From the NCBI RefSeq assembly GCF_032098525.1, contig NZ_CP134890.1:2480001-2544000 (forward strand): DNA of 64,000 nt, read 5' to 3'. Position 1 is the first letter of the stretch. Each line of letters begins with the position of its first letter. Positions 9,033 through 17,848 of the stretch are shown here, in pieces. The notes below the pieces were generated by a model. It saw nothing but the letters and a program-made list of their open reading frames with translations, was not told where the DNA came from and did not search any database. The DNA is from Flavobacterium sp. PMTSA4. GTDB lineage: Bacteria > Bacteroidota > Bacteroidia > Flavobacteriales > Flavobacteriaceae. Made by a program: the position numbers and the translations under genes.

Positions 9033-10658
9033 ATGGAGAACTACGCTCAAATTACGAAATCGATTTCGTTAGAAAAATATGGTATCAAAAATACCTTTGA
9101 AATTATCCACAATCCTTCTTACTCTCATCTTTACAATGAAGAACTTTCGTCAAGATTAACAGGTTTTGAAAAAGGTCAATTAACAGAACTTGGAGCAGTA
9201 AATGTAATGACAGGAGAGTTTACAGGTCGTTCGCCAAAGGATAAGTATTTTGTTAAAGATGCAATTACTGAAGATTCGATTTGGTGGAATTCTGATAAAG
9301 CTGCCAATGATAACAAACCTATTTCACAAGAAACTTGGGATGCTTTAAAAGAAACTACAATTAATCAACTTTCAAATAAAAAGTTATATGTAGTTGATGC
9401 TTTTTGTGGAGCTAATGAAAATACCCGATTAAAAGTTCGCTTTATTATGGAAGTTGCTTGGCAAGCCCATTTTGTAAAAAATATGTTCATCCGACCTACA
9501 GAAGATGAATTGGATAATTTTGGAGAACCTGATTTTGTGGTAATGAATGCTTCAAAAACAAGTTTTAAAGATTATGCGGCACACAATTTAAATTCAGAAG
9601 TTTACATAGCATTTAATTTAACCGAGAAAATTCAAATTATTGGTGGAACTTGGTATGGTGGCGAAATGAAGAAAGGAATGTTTGCCATGATGAATTACTA
9701 TTTGCCATTACAAGGAATTGCATCGATGCACTGTTCAGCAAATAAAGGAAAAGATGGTGATGTTGCTGTCTTTTTTGGATTATCAGGAACAGGAAAAACT
9801 ACTTTGTCAACTGATCCAAAACGTGAATTAATTGGTGACGATGAACATGGTTGGGATGACGAAGGAGTTTTCAACTTTGAAGGCGGATGTTATGCAAAAA
9901 CAATCGATTTAAGTAAAGAAAACGAACCTGATATTTATGGAGCAATTACTAAAGATGCATTGCTTGAAAATGTCACAGTCGCTGATGATGGAACCATTGA
10001 CTTTAAAGACGGAAGCGTAACTCAGAATACCAGAGTTTCTTATCCAATTTATCATATTCATAATATTGTTAAACCAATTTCAAAAGCAGGTCATGCAACG
10101 AAAGTAATCTTTTTAACAGCTGATGCTTTTGCAGTGATGCCACCCGTTTCAAAACTTACTCCAGAACAAACTCAATATTATTTCCTTTCAGGATTTACTG
10201 CAAAGCTAGCTGGAACTGAACGCGGAGTTACTGAACCACAACCAACATTTTCAGCTTGTTTTGGAAAAGCATTTTTAACACTACATCCAACAAAATATGG
10301 AGAAGAGTTAGTTAAGAAAATGGAAACACATAACGCAAAAGCTTATATGGTTAATACTGGATGGAATGGAACAGGAAAACGTATTTCTATCAAAGATACT
10401 AGAGCAATTATAGATGCAATTCTTGATGGTTCAATTGAAAATGTTGAAACTAAAACTATTCCTGTATTTAATTTTGAAGTTCCGATTCATTTGCATGATG
10501 TGAACTCTGCAATTTTAGATCCTAGAGATACTTATGAAAATAAAAATGATTGGGAATCTAAAGCAATTGATTTGGCGTCAAAATTCATAAAGAATTTTGA
10601 ACAATATACAGATAATTCAAAAGGGCAAAACTTAGTAAAAGCTGGACCTCAATTATAA
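9033..10658 (+). CDS. pckA: Phosphoenolpyruvate carboxykinase (ATP)
   Basis: Converts oxaloacetate and ATP to phosphoenolpyruvate, the first committed step of gluconeogenesis. The 541-residue length is normal. Visible family motifs are GEFTGRSPKDKY in the N-terminal part, the kinase P-loop GLSGTGKTT around residue 249, and the metal-binding GDDEHGWDDEG just after it. The ATP-type enzyme is distinguished from the GTP form by this P-loop. It is monocistronic, with a bidirectional terminator shared with the converging hemD gene. Confidence 0.97.
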   Translation: MENYAQITKSISLEKYGIKNTFEIIHNPSYSHLYNEELSSRLTGFEKGQLTELGAVNVMTGEFTGRSPKDKYFVKDAITEDSIWWNSDKAANDNKPISQETWDALKETTINQLSNKKLYVVDAFCGANENTRLKVRFIMEVAWQAHFVKNMFIRPTEDELDNFGEPDFVVMNASKTSFKDYAAHNLNSEVYIAFNLTEKIQIIGGTWYGGEMKKGMFAMMNYYLPLQGIASMHCSANKGKDGDVAVFFGLSGTGKTTLSTDPKRELIGDDEHGWDDEGVFNFEGGCYAKTIDLSKENEPDIYGAITKDALLENVTVADDGTIDFKDGSVTQNTRVSYPIYHIHNIVKPISKAGHATKVIFLTADAFAVMPPVSKLTPEQTQYYFLSGFTAKLAGTERGVTEPQPTFSACFGKAFLTLHPTKYGEELVKKMETHNAKAYMVNTGWNGTGKRISIKDTRAIIDAILDGSIENVETKTIPVFNFEVPIHLHDVNSAILDPRDTYENKNDWESKAIDLASKFIKNFEQYTDNSKGQNLVKAGPQL

Positions 10659-10685
10659 AATTTGAATAACCAACCTAACCAAAAG

Positions 10686-10713
10686 AAAATGTCCCGAATT
10701 TGGGACATTTTTT
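10686..10713. terminator. Bidirectional terminator between pckA and hemD
   Basis: 10-bp stem AAAATGTCCC (10686-10695) with GGGACATTTT (10702-10711), flanked by A and T runs. Confidence 0.8.
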
Positions 10714-10715
10714 AT

Positions 10716-11474
10716 TTATTTTACTTTGTTAACTTCGTTAATATACTTTTCCAAAGCCATTGTCATACTTGGCGTTTCTGGTGTTGGTGCAAGAATATCA
10801 ATGCGTAAGCCATGATCTAATGCTTCTTTTTGTGTAGTACTTCCAAAAACAGCGATGCGAGTATTATTTTGCTTAAAATCAGGGAAATTTTTAAAAAGCG
10901 ATTTTATTCCTGTTGGACTGAAAAAAGCCAATACGTCATAATAAACATCTGCTAAATCAGATAAATCACTCATTACAGTTTTGTAAAAAGTTGCTTGTGT
11001 CCAATCAACTTTTAAATTGTTTAATGTCTGTGGAACATCAAAATTTAACTGGTCTGAAGCGGGCAATAAAAACTTTTCGTCTTTATATTTTTTGATTAAT
11101 GGAGACAAATCGGCAAAGTCTTTTTGGCCAACATATATTTTACGCTTTCTATAAATAACATACTTCTGAAGATAGAAAGCAACTGCTTCTGATTGACAAA
11201 AATATTTTAAATCTTCTGGTATTTTGTAACGCATTTCATCAGCAACTCTAAAAAAATGGTCTACAGAATTTCTGCTCGTTAGAATGATTGCGCTATAATT
11301 GTTTAGGTCAATTTTTTGAGCTCGAATATCTTTTGCGCTAACTCCTTCAACATGTATAAACGAACGAAAATCTACTTTTACTTTGAGTTTGTTTTGCAAT
11401 TCAAAATATGGTGAATTTTCTACTTTCGGTTCTGGTTGAGAAACCAAAATTGTTTTCACTTTCAAATTTGACAT
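10716..11474 (-). CDS. hemD: Uroporphyrinogen-III synthase family protein
   Basis: 252-residue protein of the HemD fold, which cyclises hydroxymethylbilane to uroporphyrinogen III in haem synthesis. The family is poorly conserved. The recognisable parts are YSAIILTSRNSVDHFF around residues 79-94, the central linker, and FFSPTGIKSLF with AVFGSTTQKEAL in the second half. It follows a DUF4271 gene by only 8 nt, a pairing often seen in Flavobacteriia. No other haem genes are nearby. Confidence 0.8.
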   Translation of the reverse strand: MSNLKVKTILVSQPEPKVENSPYFELQNKLKVKVDFRSFIHVEGVSAKDIRAQKIDLNNYSAIILTSRNSVDHFFRVADEMRYKIPEDLKYFCQSEAVAFYLQKYVIYRKRKIYVGQKDFADLSPLIKKYKDEKFLLPASDQLNFDVPQTLNNLKVDWTQATFYKTVMSDLSDLADVYYDVLAFFSPTGIKSLFKNFPDFKQNNTRIAVFGSTTQKEALDHGLRIDILAPTPETPSMTMALEKYINEVNKVK

Positions 11475-11482
11475 AGTAGTTT

Positions 11483-12148
11483 CTATAGTTTTGTAATCAA
11501 ATAATATATGAAATAATAGGGCGCTATTTCAAGAGCGCAAAGATATAAAATAAAATAAAAGAAGTTACCAATAATTAAGTTTTGATAATTCTTTAAAGAA
11601 AACAGATATGTAACCAAATTAATTAACAAAACGATAACTATTACGTAATAAATTAACGATTCTGCAGAATTTTTGTGATAAAACAAGAAAATAGATATTG
11701 GCAACAAGAACAAACTGACGAAAGTTCTATAACTTACTTTCTGCAGATTGAATTGTTCTATCAATTCTTCAAAGTTAAAAGTAGTGGCAATTATTTTCTC
11801 TATTAAGAATTTTGAAAGTACAAAAACACTAAAAAAAGTTGCTATTCTTAAAAAGCTAATCCAATCATATTTAGATAAATAGCCAAAATGGTCTAGTGTA
11901 ATTTGAATAAAAAATGAAATAGATATAATTTGAACAATAAAAAGTAATATGGTAAATCCACTCATCAAATGTGAACTGTCTTTATATACTTTAATATATT
12001 TATCAGAAACTAAAATTTTTAAAAATTCACTAAATCTTGTTTCAAAGGCAGTTTTTGTAACGGCTATTAGTAATAAAGAAAAGACAAATAAAAGTGTTGC
12101 CCAATCTTTGGGTTCAATTATTCTCGGACTTATTACAGCTTCTAACAT
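11483..12148 (-). CDS. DUF4271 membrane protein
   Basis: 221 residues with about six hydrophobic helices, consistent with DUF4271, a family of unknown function found in Bacteroidota. An N-terminal acidic loop (residues 9-16, RIIEPKDW) precedes the first helix. It is the first gene of a two-gene unit with hemD on the minus strand, 8 nt apart. A link to haem synthesis is suggested by position only. Confidence 0.78.
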   Translation of the reverse strand: MLEAVISPRIIEPKDWATLLFVFSLLLIAVTKTAFETRFSEFLKILVSDKYIKVYKDSSHLMSGFTILLFIVQIISISFFIQITLDHFGYLSKYDWISFLRIATFFSVFVLSKFLIEKIIATTFNFEELIEQFNLQKVSYRTFVSLFLLPISIFLFYHKNSAESLIYYVIVIVLLINLVTYLFSLKNYQNLIIGNFFYFILYLCALEIAPYYFIYYLITKL

Positions 12149-12222
12149 TGATGCAAAACTACTAATTTTTTATTTTCTAACTTTATTATAAATTTATTAA
12201 GATGCTACTTTAATAAAAAGAG

Positions 12223-12230
12223 TATTTTTG
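12223..12230 (+). promoter_or_regulatory. Possible -7 element upstream of the glycosyltransferase
   Basis: TATTTTTG matches TAnnTTTG, 24 nt before the ATG at 12254. No clear TTG element was found. Confidence 0.3.
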
Positions 12231-12253
12231 CCTAATAAAACCCATTCAAATTT

Positions 12254-12979
12254 ATGACTTGCGGCATTGTTATTATTCCAACTTTTAATGAAATTGAGAA
12301 TATAGAAAGCATTATTCGTGCGGTATTTTCACTTAATAAAGTTTTTCATTTGTTAGTTGTGGATGATAATTCACCAGACAAAACAGCCGAAAAAGTAAAA
12401 GAATTGCAAAAGGAATTTCCAGATAAATTATTTTTAGAAGTAAGAGAAAAGAAATCAGGTTTAGGTACAGCATATGTTTATGGATTCAAATGGGCATTGA
12501 AAAGAGAATATGATTTTATCTTTGAAATGGATGCCGATTTTTCACACAATCCTAATGATTTAGAAAAATTATACAAAGAATGTAATGAAAATGGAGCTGA
12601 TGTAGCTATTGGTTCACGTTATGTAAAAGGTGTGAACGTGGTTAATTGGCCATTAAGTCGTGTTTTACTTTCCTATTTTGCTTCAGTTTATGTTAGAATG
12701 ATTACTGGAATGAAAATAATGGATACCACAGCTGGTTTTGTGTGTTACAGACGAAAAGTGCTTGAGACCTTAAAATTAGATAGAATAAAATTTATTGGTT
12801 ATGCTTTTCAAATTGAAATGAAGTATCGAGCTTTTGGAAGAAATTTTAAAATACATGAAGTTCCAGTAATTTTTACAGATAGAACAAAAGGACAATCCAA
12901 AATGAGCGGTTCAATTATAAAAGAAGCCGTTTTTGGAGTAATAAGTTTAAGAATCAGAAAGCTCTTTAATCGATTATAA
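12254..12979 (+). CDS. Polyprenol-phosphate mannosyltransferase-like GT2
   Basis: 241-residue family 2 glycosyltransferase resembling dolichol-phosphate mannose synthase (DPM1). The N-terminus IIPTFNEIENIESII is the nucleotide-sugar start motif. VDDNSPDKTAEKV and EMDADFSHNP (residues about 38-100) carry the Asp residues that bind UDP/GDP-sugar and metal. GSRYVKG and the C-terminal DRTKGQSKMS also fit DPM1. The C-terminal membrane helices of some homologues are missing, so the enzyme is probably peripheral. It is followed 3 nt later by the dihydroorotase-family gene, so the two are likely cotranscribed. Confidence 0.88.
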   Translation: MTCGIVIIPTFNEIENIESIIRAVFSLNKVFHLLVVDDNSPDKTAEKVKELQKEFPDKLFLEVREKKSGLGTAYVYGFKWALKREYDFIFEMDADFSHNPNDLEKLYKECNENGADVAIGSRYVKGVNVVNWPLSRVLLSYFASVYVRMITGMKIMDTTAGFVCYRRKVLETLKLDRIKFIGYAFQIEMKYRAFGRNFKIHEVPVIFTDRTKGQSKMSGSIIKEAVFGVISLRIRKLFNRL

Positions 12980-12982
12980 GAA

Positions 12983-14323
12983 ATGAATACTACGTTAATT
13001 AAGAATGCTAAAATTGTAAATGAAGGAGAAATTTTTGAAGGCGATGTATTGATTGAAAATGAATATATAGTTGAAATTTCCGAATCCATTTCACCTAAAT
13101 CAGCAAATTGTAAAGTTATAGATGCTGAAGGAAACTATTTAATTCCCGGAGCAATTGATGACCAAGTTCATTTTCGCGAACCAGGTTTAACCCATAAAGG
13201 CGATATCGAATCAGAAAGTAAAGCTGCTGTTGCTGGTGGAATTACATCGTTTATTGAACAACCAAACACAGTTCCGAATGCGGTTACTCAAGAAATTTTA
13301 GAAGAAAAATATCAAATTGCTTCCAAAAAATCATATGCTAATTATTCGTTTATGATGGGTGGAACAAATGATAATCTTGAAGAAGTTCTAAAAACAAATC
13401 CTAAAAATGTAGCAGGAATAAAATTGTTTCTCGGCTCATCAACTGGAAATATGTTAGTTGATAATACTGAAACATTAGAAAAGATTTTTTCTTCTACAAA
13501 AATGCTTATTGCTGTTCATTGCGAAGATGAAACTACAATTAAAAACAATTTAGAAAAGTATAAGAAACAATATGGCGATAACATTCCGGTTGAATGTCAT
13601 CCATTAATTAGAAGCGAAGAAGCTTGCTATATTTCATCTTCAAAAGCTATAGAATTAGCTAAAAAAACAGGAGCAAGATTGCATGTTTTTCATCTTTCAA
13701 CTGCTAAAGAAATGGAATTATTCACCAATAAAATTCCATTAGAAGAAAAGCAAATAACAGCCGAAGTTTGTATTCATCATCTTTGGTTTAGCGATGAAGA
13801 TTACAAAACCAAAGGCAATTTTATCAAATGGAATCCAGCTGTGAAAACTGCAAATGATAGAAAAGTACTTTGGGAAGCGTTGCTTGACGACAGAATAGAC
13901 GTAATTGCAACCGATCATGCACCACATACTTTAGAAGAGAAAAGTCAAGATTATTTAAAAGCTCCATCTGGTGGACCATTGGTTCAGCATGCTGTTGTTG
14001 CCATGTTTGAAGCACATCATCAAGGCAAAATTTCTATTGAAAAAATTGTAGAGAAAATGAGTCATAATCCGGCAAAGATTTTCAAAATTGAAAAACGTGG
14101 CTTTATAAAAGAAGGTTATTTTGCTGATTTGGCAATTGTAAACACCGGTTTGCCTTGGAACGTGAAAAAGGAAAATATTTTGGCAAAATGTGGTTGGTCA
14201 CCGTTTGAAGGCTATAATTTCAAGTCCAGAATTACACATACTTTTGTAAACGGAGAATTAGTTTATCAAAACTTTAAGGTAAAAGATTTAAAAGTTGGAA
14301 AGCGATTGTTATTCAATCGATAA
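12983..14323 (+). CDS. Dihydroorotase family amidohydrolase
   Basis: 446 residues of the cyclic amidohydrolase superfamily, closest to type I dihydroorotases, which close carbamoyl-aspartate to dihydroorotate in pyrimidine synthesis. Visible motifs are DDQVHFREPG (about residues 59-68), KLFLGSSTGNML (the Lys position that is carboxylated), AVHCEDE, FHLSTAKEM and ATDHAPHTLEE. The usual metal-binding HxH is here QVH, with Gln replacing the first His. The variant is familiar in Bacteroidota relatives, so activity may be retained, but it could also act on another cyclic ureide. It lies between a glycosyltransferase and a lipoprotein gene, all on one strand. Confidence 0.85.
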   Translation: MNTTLIKNAKIVNEGEIFEGDVLIENEYIVEISESISPKSANCKVIDAEGNYLIPGAIDDQVHFREPGLTHKGDIESESKAAVAGGITSFIEQPNTVPNAVTQEILEEKYQIASKKSYANYSFMMGGTNDNLEEVLKTNPKNVAGIKLFLGSSTGNMLVDNTETLEKIFSSTKMLIAVHCEDETTIKNNLEKYKKQYGDNIPVECHPLIRSEEACYISSSKAIELAKKTGARLHVFHLSTAKEMELFTNKIPLEEKQITAEVCIHHLWFSDEDYKTKGNFIKWNPAVKTANDRKVLWEALLDDRIDVIATDHAPHTLEEKSQDYLKAPSGGPLVQHAVVAMFEAHHQGKISIEKIVEKMSHNPAKIFKIEKRGFIKEGYFADLAIVNTGLPWNVKKENILAKCGWSPFEGYNFKSRITHTFVNGELVYQNFKVKDLKVGKRLLFNR

Positions 14324-14333
14324 AAATAATTTT

Positions 14334-14732
14334 ATGAAAAAAGTACTTTTATTTTGCATAATAGTCCTTGCTTTTGGCTGTCAAAAAACTGCAGTTGAAA
14401 AACCAAGTGATTTGATTGAAAAGGACAAAATGGTAGATATTTTGTATGATATATCATTGCTTGAAGCTGTTAAAACGCAAAATATTGGTGGAGGAATTAC
14501 TTCAGAACAAATCAATAAATTCATTTATAAAAAATATAAAATTGATAGTTTACAGTTTTTGAATAGCAATAAATATTATGCTAGTGATGTAGCTGAATAC
14601 AAAAAAATGTATCAAAAAGTGAAGGATAGATTAGATGAAGAAAATAAAAATTTGGAAGGAAAACTAAAAAAAGAAGACAATTTGACTTCACCAAATGATA
14701 ATAAAAATAACGATACGCCAGCTGTGTATTAG
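14334..14732 (+). CDS. DUF4296 lipoprotein
   Basis: 132 residues from the ATG at 14334, where a lipoprotein signal begins (MKKVLLFCIIVLAFGC, Cys at residue 16). An in-frame ATG 39 nt upstream overlaps the previous gene and would spoil the signal. The mature part shows the DUF4296 pattern: KMVDILYDISLLEAVK and then ITSEQINKFIYKKYKID. The C-terminal third is a charged low-complexity tail. Function unknown. It probably belongs to the operon of the two upstream genes and overlaps the converging dehydrogenase gene by 4 nt. Confidence 0.8.
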   Translation: MKKVLLFCIIVLAFGCQKTAVEKPSDLIEKDKMVDILYDISLLEAVKTQNIGGGITSEQINKFIYKKYKIDSLQFLNSNKYYASDVAEYKKMYQKVKDRLDEENKNLEGKLKKEDNLTSPNDNKNNDTPAVY

Positions 14733-15721
14733 TTTTTTGAAACAATTTGTTCAATGACAGAATCAATGCTTTGAAAATTATAATTCAAAGCATTTTTTAT
14801 TTTTTTATTACTAATAATTTCTTTTGAATGAATTGTTCTGGCAGTGTCTTTAGAAAGTTTTCTTTTCGTTCTAAAAAATTTAGAAATAATCCAATCCAAT
14901 CGCCAAGCAATTGCTGTCATCCATGGTTTTATTTCGAAAGAAGGTTTTTTGGCACTCATTTTTTTTGCAATCAAAAAAATGATTTCTTTAAACGATAAAT
15001 TTTCAGAAACTAATGAAAACCTTTCACCGGTTATAACACTTTTCATTAACAAGATCATAATTTTTACTACATCATTAACACCAACATAACCTGTTGAACC
15101 ATTTGTGTAAAATGGAAATTTATTTTTGACTTTAGTAAAAAATTCTCCGCTACCATTTTTCCAAATCAATGAACCAAAAATTACTCCAGGATTAACAATT
15201 ACTACTTTTAATCCTTCTTGTTGTCCACGCCAAACTTCCATTTCAGCACCATATTTTGTAATGGCATAATCGCTATGTGAAATTTCAGGATTCCATTCGT
15301 TGGTTTCATTTAAAGTGGTTTCGTGTTCTTTCAAATCTCCCAAAGCGGCAATAGAACTAACATGGCAAAGTTTTTTTACTTTTTTATCAATACAAAAATT
15401 GACAATGTTGGCTGTTCCTTCAATATTTACTTTTCGAAGTAAATTTTCATCATTTGGGTCAAACGAAATTTGTGCAGCACAATGATAAACATAGTCAATA
15501 TTCTGAAAAGCAATTTCCAAAGAAGAAATATCTAAAATATCTGCCTCAATCCATTGTATTTTAGAAAATAAATGTTTTTTCTCAAATTGATTAAAAAGAG
15601 CTTTTGGTTTTTCAATCGTTTTTTCATTTCTGTAGATAGCCACAATTTTTTCTTCATTTTCAACCAAATGAAGTAACAAATGTGCACCAACCAAACCTGT
15701 TCCGCCAGTAACTAAAACCAT
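14729..15721 (-). CDS. NAD-dependent epimerase/dehydratase family protein
   Basis: 330-residue extended short-chain dehydrogenase. TGGTGLVGAHLL at residues 5-16 is the dinucleotide-binding GxxGxxG. VSSIAALGD and YAITKYGAE supply the Ser and YxxxK catalytic residues. The substrate domain has the NPGVIFG motif seen in dihydroflavonol-reductase-like and sugar-epimerase-like members. A sugar nucleotide, lipid or flavonoid-like ketone are all possible substrates. The stop region overlaps the converging DUF4296 gene by 4 nt, so neither has a terminator of its own between them. Confidence 0.83.
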   Translation of the reverse strand: MVLVTGGTGLVGAHLLLHLVENEEKIVAIYRNEKTIEKPKALFNQFEKKHLFSKIQWIEADILDISSLEIAFQNIDYVYHCAAQISFDPNDENLLRKVNIEGTANIVNFCIDKKVKKLCHVSSIAALGDLKEHETTLNETNEWNPEISHSDYAITKYGAEMEVWRGQQEGLKVVIVNPGVIFGSLIWKNGSGEFFTKVKNKFPFYTNGSTGYVGVNDVVKIMILLMKSVITGERFSLVSENLSFKEIIFLIAKKMSAKKPSFEIKPWMTAIAWRLDWIISKFFRTKRKLSKDTARTIHSKEIISNKKIKNALNYNFQSIDSVIEQIVSKN

Positions 15722-15767
15722 GAAGCTAATTTACAACTTTCAAATTCCAAATTCCAAATCTAAAAAC

Positions 15768-15775
15768 TATCTTTG
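15768..15775 (+). promoter_or_regulatory. Possible tyrS promoter -7 element
   Basis: TATCTTTG matches TAnnTTTG, 18 nt before the tyrS ATG at 15794. It rules out the ATG at 15773 as start, because that codon overlaps the box. Confidence 0.4.
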
Positions 15776-15793
15776 CGCAAATTGTTTTTTAAG

Positions 15794-17089
15794 ATGAAAA
15801 ATTTAGTAGAAGAATTACAATGGCGCGGATTGGTTCACGATATTATGCCTGGAACCGAAGAACAACTTTTAAAAGAAATGACAACCACTTATATTGGGTT
15901 TGATCCAACAAGTGATTCGTTGCATATTGGAAGTTTGGTTCCAATAATTTTGTTGGTTCATTTGGAGAAATTTGGGCATAAACCTATTGCTTTAGTTGGT
16001 GGTGCAACTGGAATGATTGGTGATCCATCTGGAAAATCAGATGAGCGAAATCTTTTGGATGAAGCAACTCTTGAGAAAAATGTAGCTGGAATAAAAGCAG
16101 TTCTTTCACGATTTTTAGATTTTAATTCTACTTCGGCAAATGCTCCAATTTTAGTTAACAATTACGATTGGATGAAAGATTTTTCATTTATCAATTTTGC
16201 TCGCGATGTTGGTAAAAGAATCACAGTTAACTATATGATGGCAAAAGATTCGGTAAAAAAACGTTTAAGTGGCGAAATCGGTGAAGGAATGAGTTTTACG
16301 GAGTTCACTTATCAATTAATTCAAGGATACGATTTTCACCATTTATACAAAACCCACAATTGTTTGTTGCAAATGGGTGGAAGTGATCAATGGGGAAATA
16401 TAACAACTGGAACCGAATTAGTCAGAAGAATGAATGGTGAAGGCGCAAAAGCTTTTGCAATGACTTGTCCGTTGATTACTAAAGCAGATGGTTCAAAATT
16501 CGGAAAATCTGAAGGAGGAAATGTTTGGTTGACTGCTGATAAAACTTCGGTATACAAATTTTATCAATTTTGGTTGAATACAACTGATGTTGACGCAGAG
16601 AAATACATCAAAATCTTTACTTTTTTAGATAAAAACACAATTGACGAATTAATTACAGAACATCAAACTGCACCACATTTAAGAGTTTTACAAAAACGTT
16701 TGGCTGCTGAAGTAACATCTTTTGTTCATGGAAGCGAAGAATTAGAAAAAGCAATTTTTGCATCAAATGCATTTTTTAGTCCAACAATGGATGATTTAAA
16801 AAAACTGGATGAGAAAACATTTTTAGAAGTTTTTGAAGGTGTGCCGCAAGCTGAAGTTTCTAAAGAAGATGTTCAAAATGGTTTGGATATGATTGCTGCT
16901 CTTTCTGCAAAAACAAGTTTTTTGGCTTCAAATAGTGATGCACGACGTGAATTACAACAAAATTCAATTTCATTAAATAAAGAAAAAGTAGCTGCAGATT
17001 ATTTAATTTCAGAAAAAGATTTAATCAATAATCAATTTTTGATGTTACAGAAAGGAAAGAAAAATTATTACTTGATCAAAGTAGTTTAA
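15794..17089 (+). CDS. tyrS: Tyrosyl-tRNA synthetase
   Basis: Class I synthetase that charges tRNA-Tyr; 431 residues from the ATG at 15794 (MKNLVEELQWRGLVHD). HIGSLVP near residue 45 is the HIGH motif, and GGSDQWGNITTG is the tyrosine-binding segment. KFGKSEGG is the KMSKS-equivalent loop. The C-terminal S4-like RNA-binding domain begins around residue 360 (SISLNKEKVAADY). The protein is of TyrRS type 1, as in most Gram-negative genomes. A bidirectional terminator follows. Confidence 0.96.
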   Translation: MKNLVEELQWRGLVHDIMPGTEEQLLKEMTTTYIGFDPTSDSLHIGSLVPIILLVHLEKFGHKPIALVGGATGMIGDPSGKSDERNLLDEATLEKNVAGIKAVLSRFLDFNSTSANAPILVNNYDWMKDFSFINFARDVGKRITVNYMMAKDSVKKRLSGEIGEGMSFTEFTYQLIQGYDFHHLYKTHNCLLQMGGSDQWGNITTGTELVRRMNGEGAKAFAMTCPLITKADGSKFGKSEGGNVWLTADKTSVYKFYQFWLNTTDVDAEKYIKIFTFLDKNTIDELITEHQTAPHLRVLQKRLAAEVTSFVHGSEELEKAIFASNAFFSPTMDDLKKLDEKTFLEVFEGVPQAEVSKEDVQNGLDMIAALSAKTSFLASNSDARRELQQNSISLNKEKVAADYLISEKDLINNQFLMLQKGKKNYYLIKVV

Positions 17090-17093
17090 ACAG

Positions 17094-17119
17094 AAAACCA
17101 ATCAGAAATGATTGGTTTT
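17094..17119. terminator. Bidirectional terminator after tyrS
   Basis: 11-bp stem AAAACCAATCA (17094-17104) with TGATTGGTTTT (17109-17119) closed by a GAAA tetraloop and followed by T residues. Confidence 0.8.
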
Positions 17120-17818
17120 TTATTCCCTAAAGTTGATTTCTGCTTTTTCTGATTGATAAACACCTTTGATAAAATTTGGGATTTTCATAAGTGATTCATA
17201 ATCTTCTTTGGTCATTTTGTTCTCATATTGTTCTTTCATCAAAAACAAGTAAAATTGAATATAGAAAGTGCCTTTTTCATCTAAGTAATACTCAAATTCA
17301 TCGCGTTTGAAATAACGTTTTTTATCCCAATACCAAACGATTGAATAGATTTTAGTTTCTTTAGGTTTTAAGTGATAAATAGAGTTTAACAACGACTTAA
17401 TTGAATTTTTTTTGATTGAATCGTTTTGTGACTTCATTCTTTCTTCAAAAAATTCTTTAAATGCTTTTTCTCTTTCTTTTTCGTCTTTTATTGATGAAAA
17501 ATCAGGAAGATTAAAACTTTTTATAGTTCTATTATTAGTAAAAACACCATTTATTATTAGTTCATCATTTTCTTGAAATAATTTATAAAAAACACCTGTT
17601 CCCATTGCGTTTGAATGTGCAGGAAAAAGTTTTTCAGGTTCAAGAAAAAAAGAAATCTCTTTATCTGTTGTATTTTCTATTGAATAGTTGATAGTAAATT
17701 TTCGTTCTTCAGGTATTGAATCTATTGAAGTAACAGAAACAATATTTATTTTAATGGATTTGTTTTGCCCAAAAAACAAAATTGGCAGTAGTAATAATAA
17801 AAATCTCAGGTTATTCAT
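17120..17818 (-). CDS. Secreted protein of unknown function
   Basis: 232 residues with an N-terminal signal peptide (MNNLRFLLLLLPILFFGQ). No family was recognised. The region after the signal (SVTSIDSIPEERKFTINYSIEN) reads like a beta-sandwich domain, and a Lys/Glu-rich charged middle section (FSSIKDEKEREKAFKEFFEE) follows. The tail is rich in aromatic residues. It lies 30 nt upstream (in its own direction) of the LuxE-like gene's stop codon, so the two may be cotranscribed. Confidence 0.6.
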   Translation of the reverse strand: MNNLRFLLLLLPILFFGQNKSIKINIVSVTSIDSIPEERKFTINYSIENTTDKEISFFLEPEKLFPAHSNAMGTGVFYKLFQENDELIINGVFTNNRTIKSFNLPDFSSIKDEKEREKAFKEFFEERMKSQNDSIKKNSIKSLLNSIYHLKPKETKIYSIVWYWDKKRYFKRDEFEYYLDEKGTFYIQFYLFLMKEQYENKMTKEDYESLMKIPNFIKGVYQSEKAEINFRE

Positions 17819-17848
17819 AAACTATATAACGAAGAAAATTAAATTTTA

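Noticed and set aside
14295..14333. Upstream ATG for the DUF4296 lipoprotein
   Set aside because: It overlaps the previous gene and would place 13 extra residues before the lipoprotein signal.
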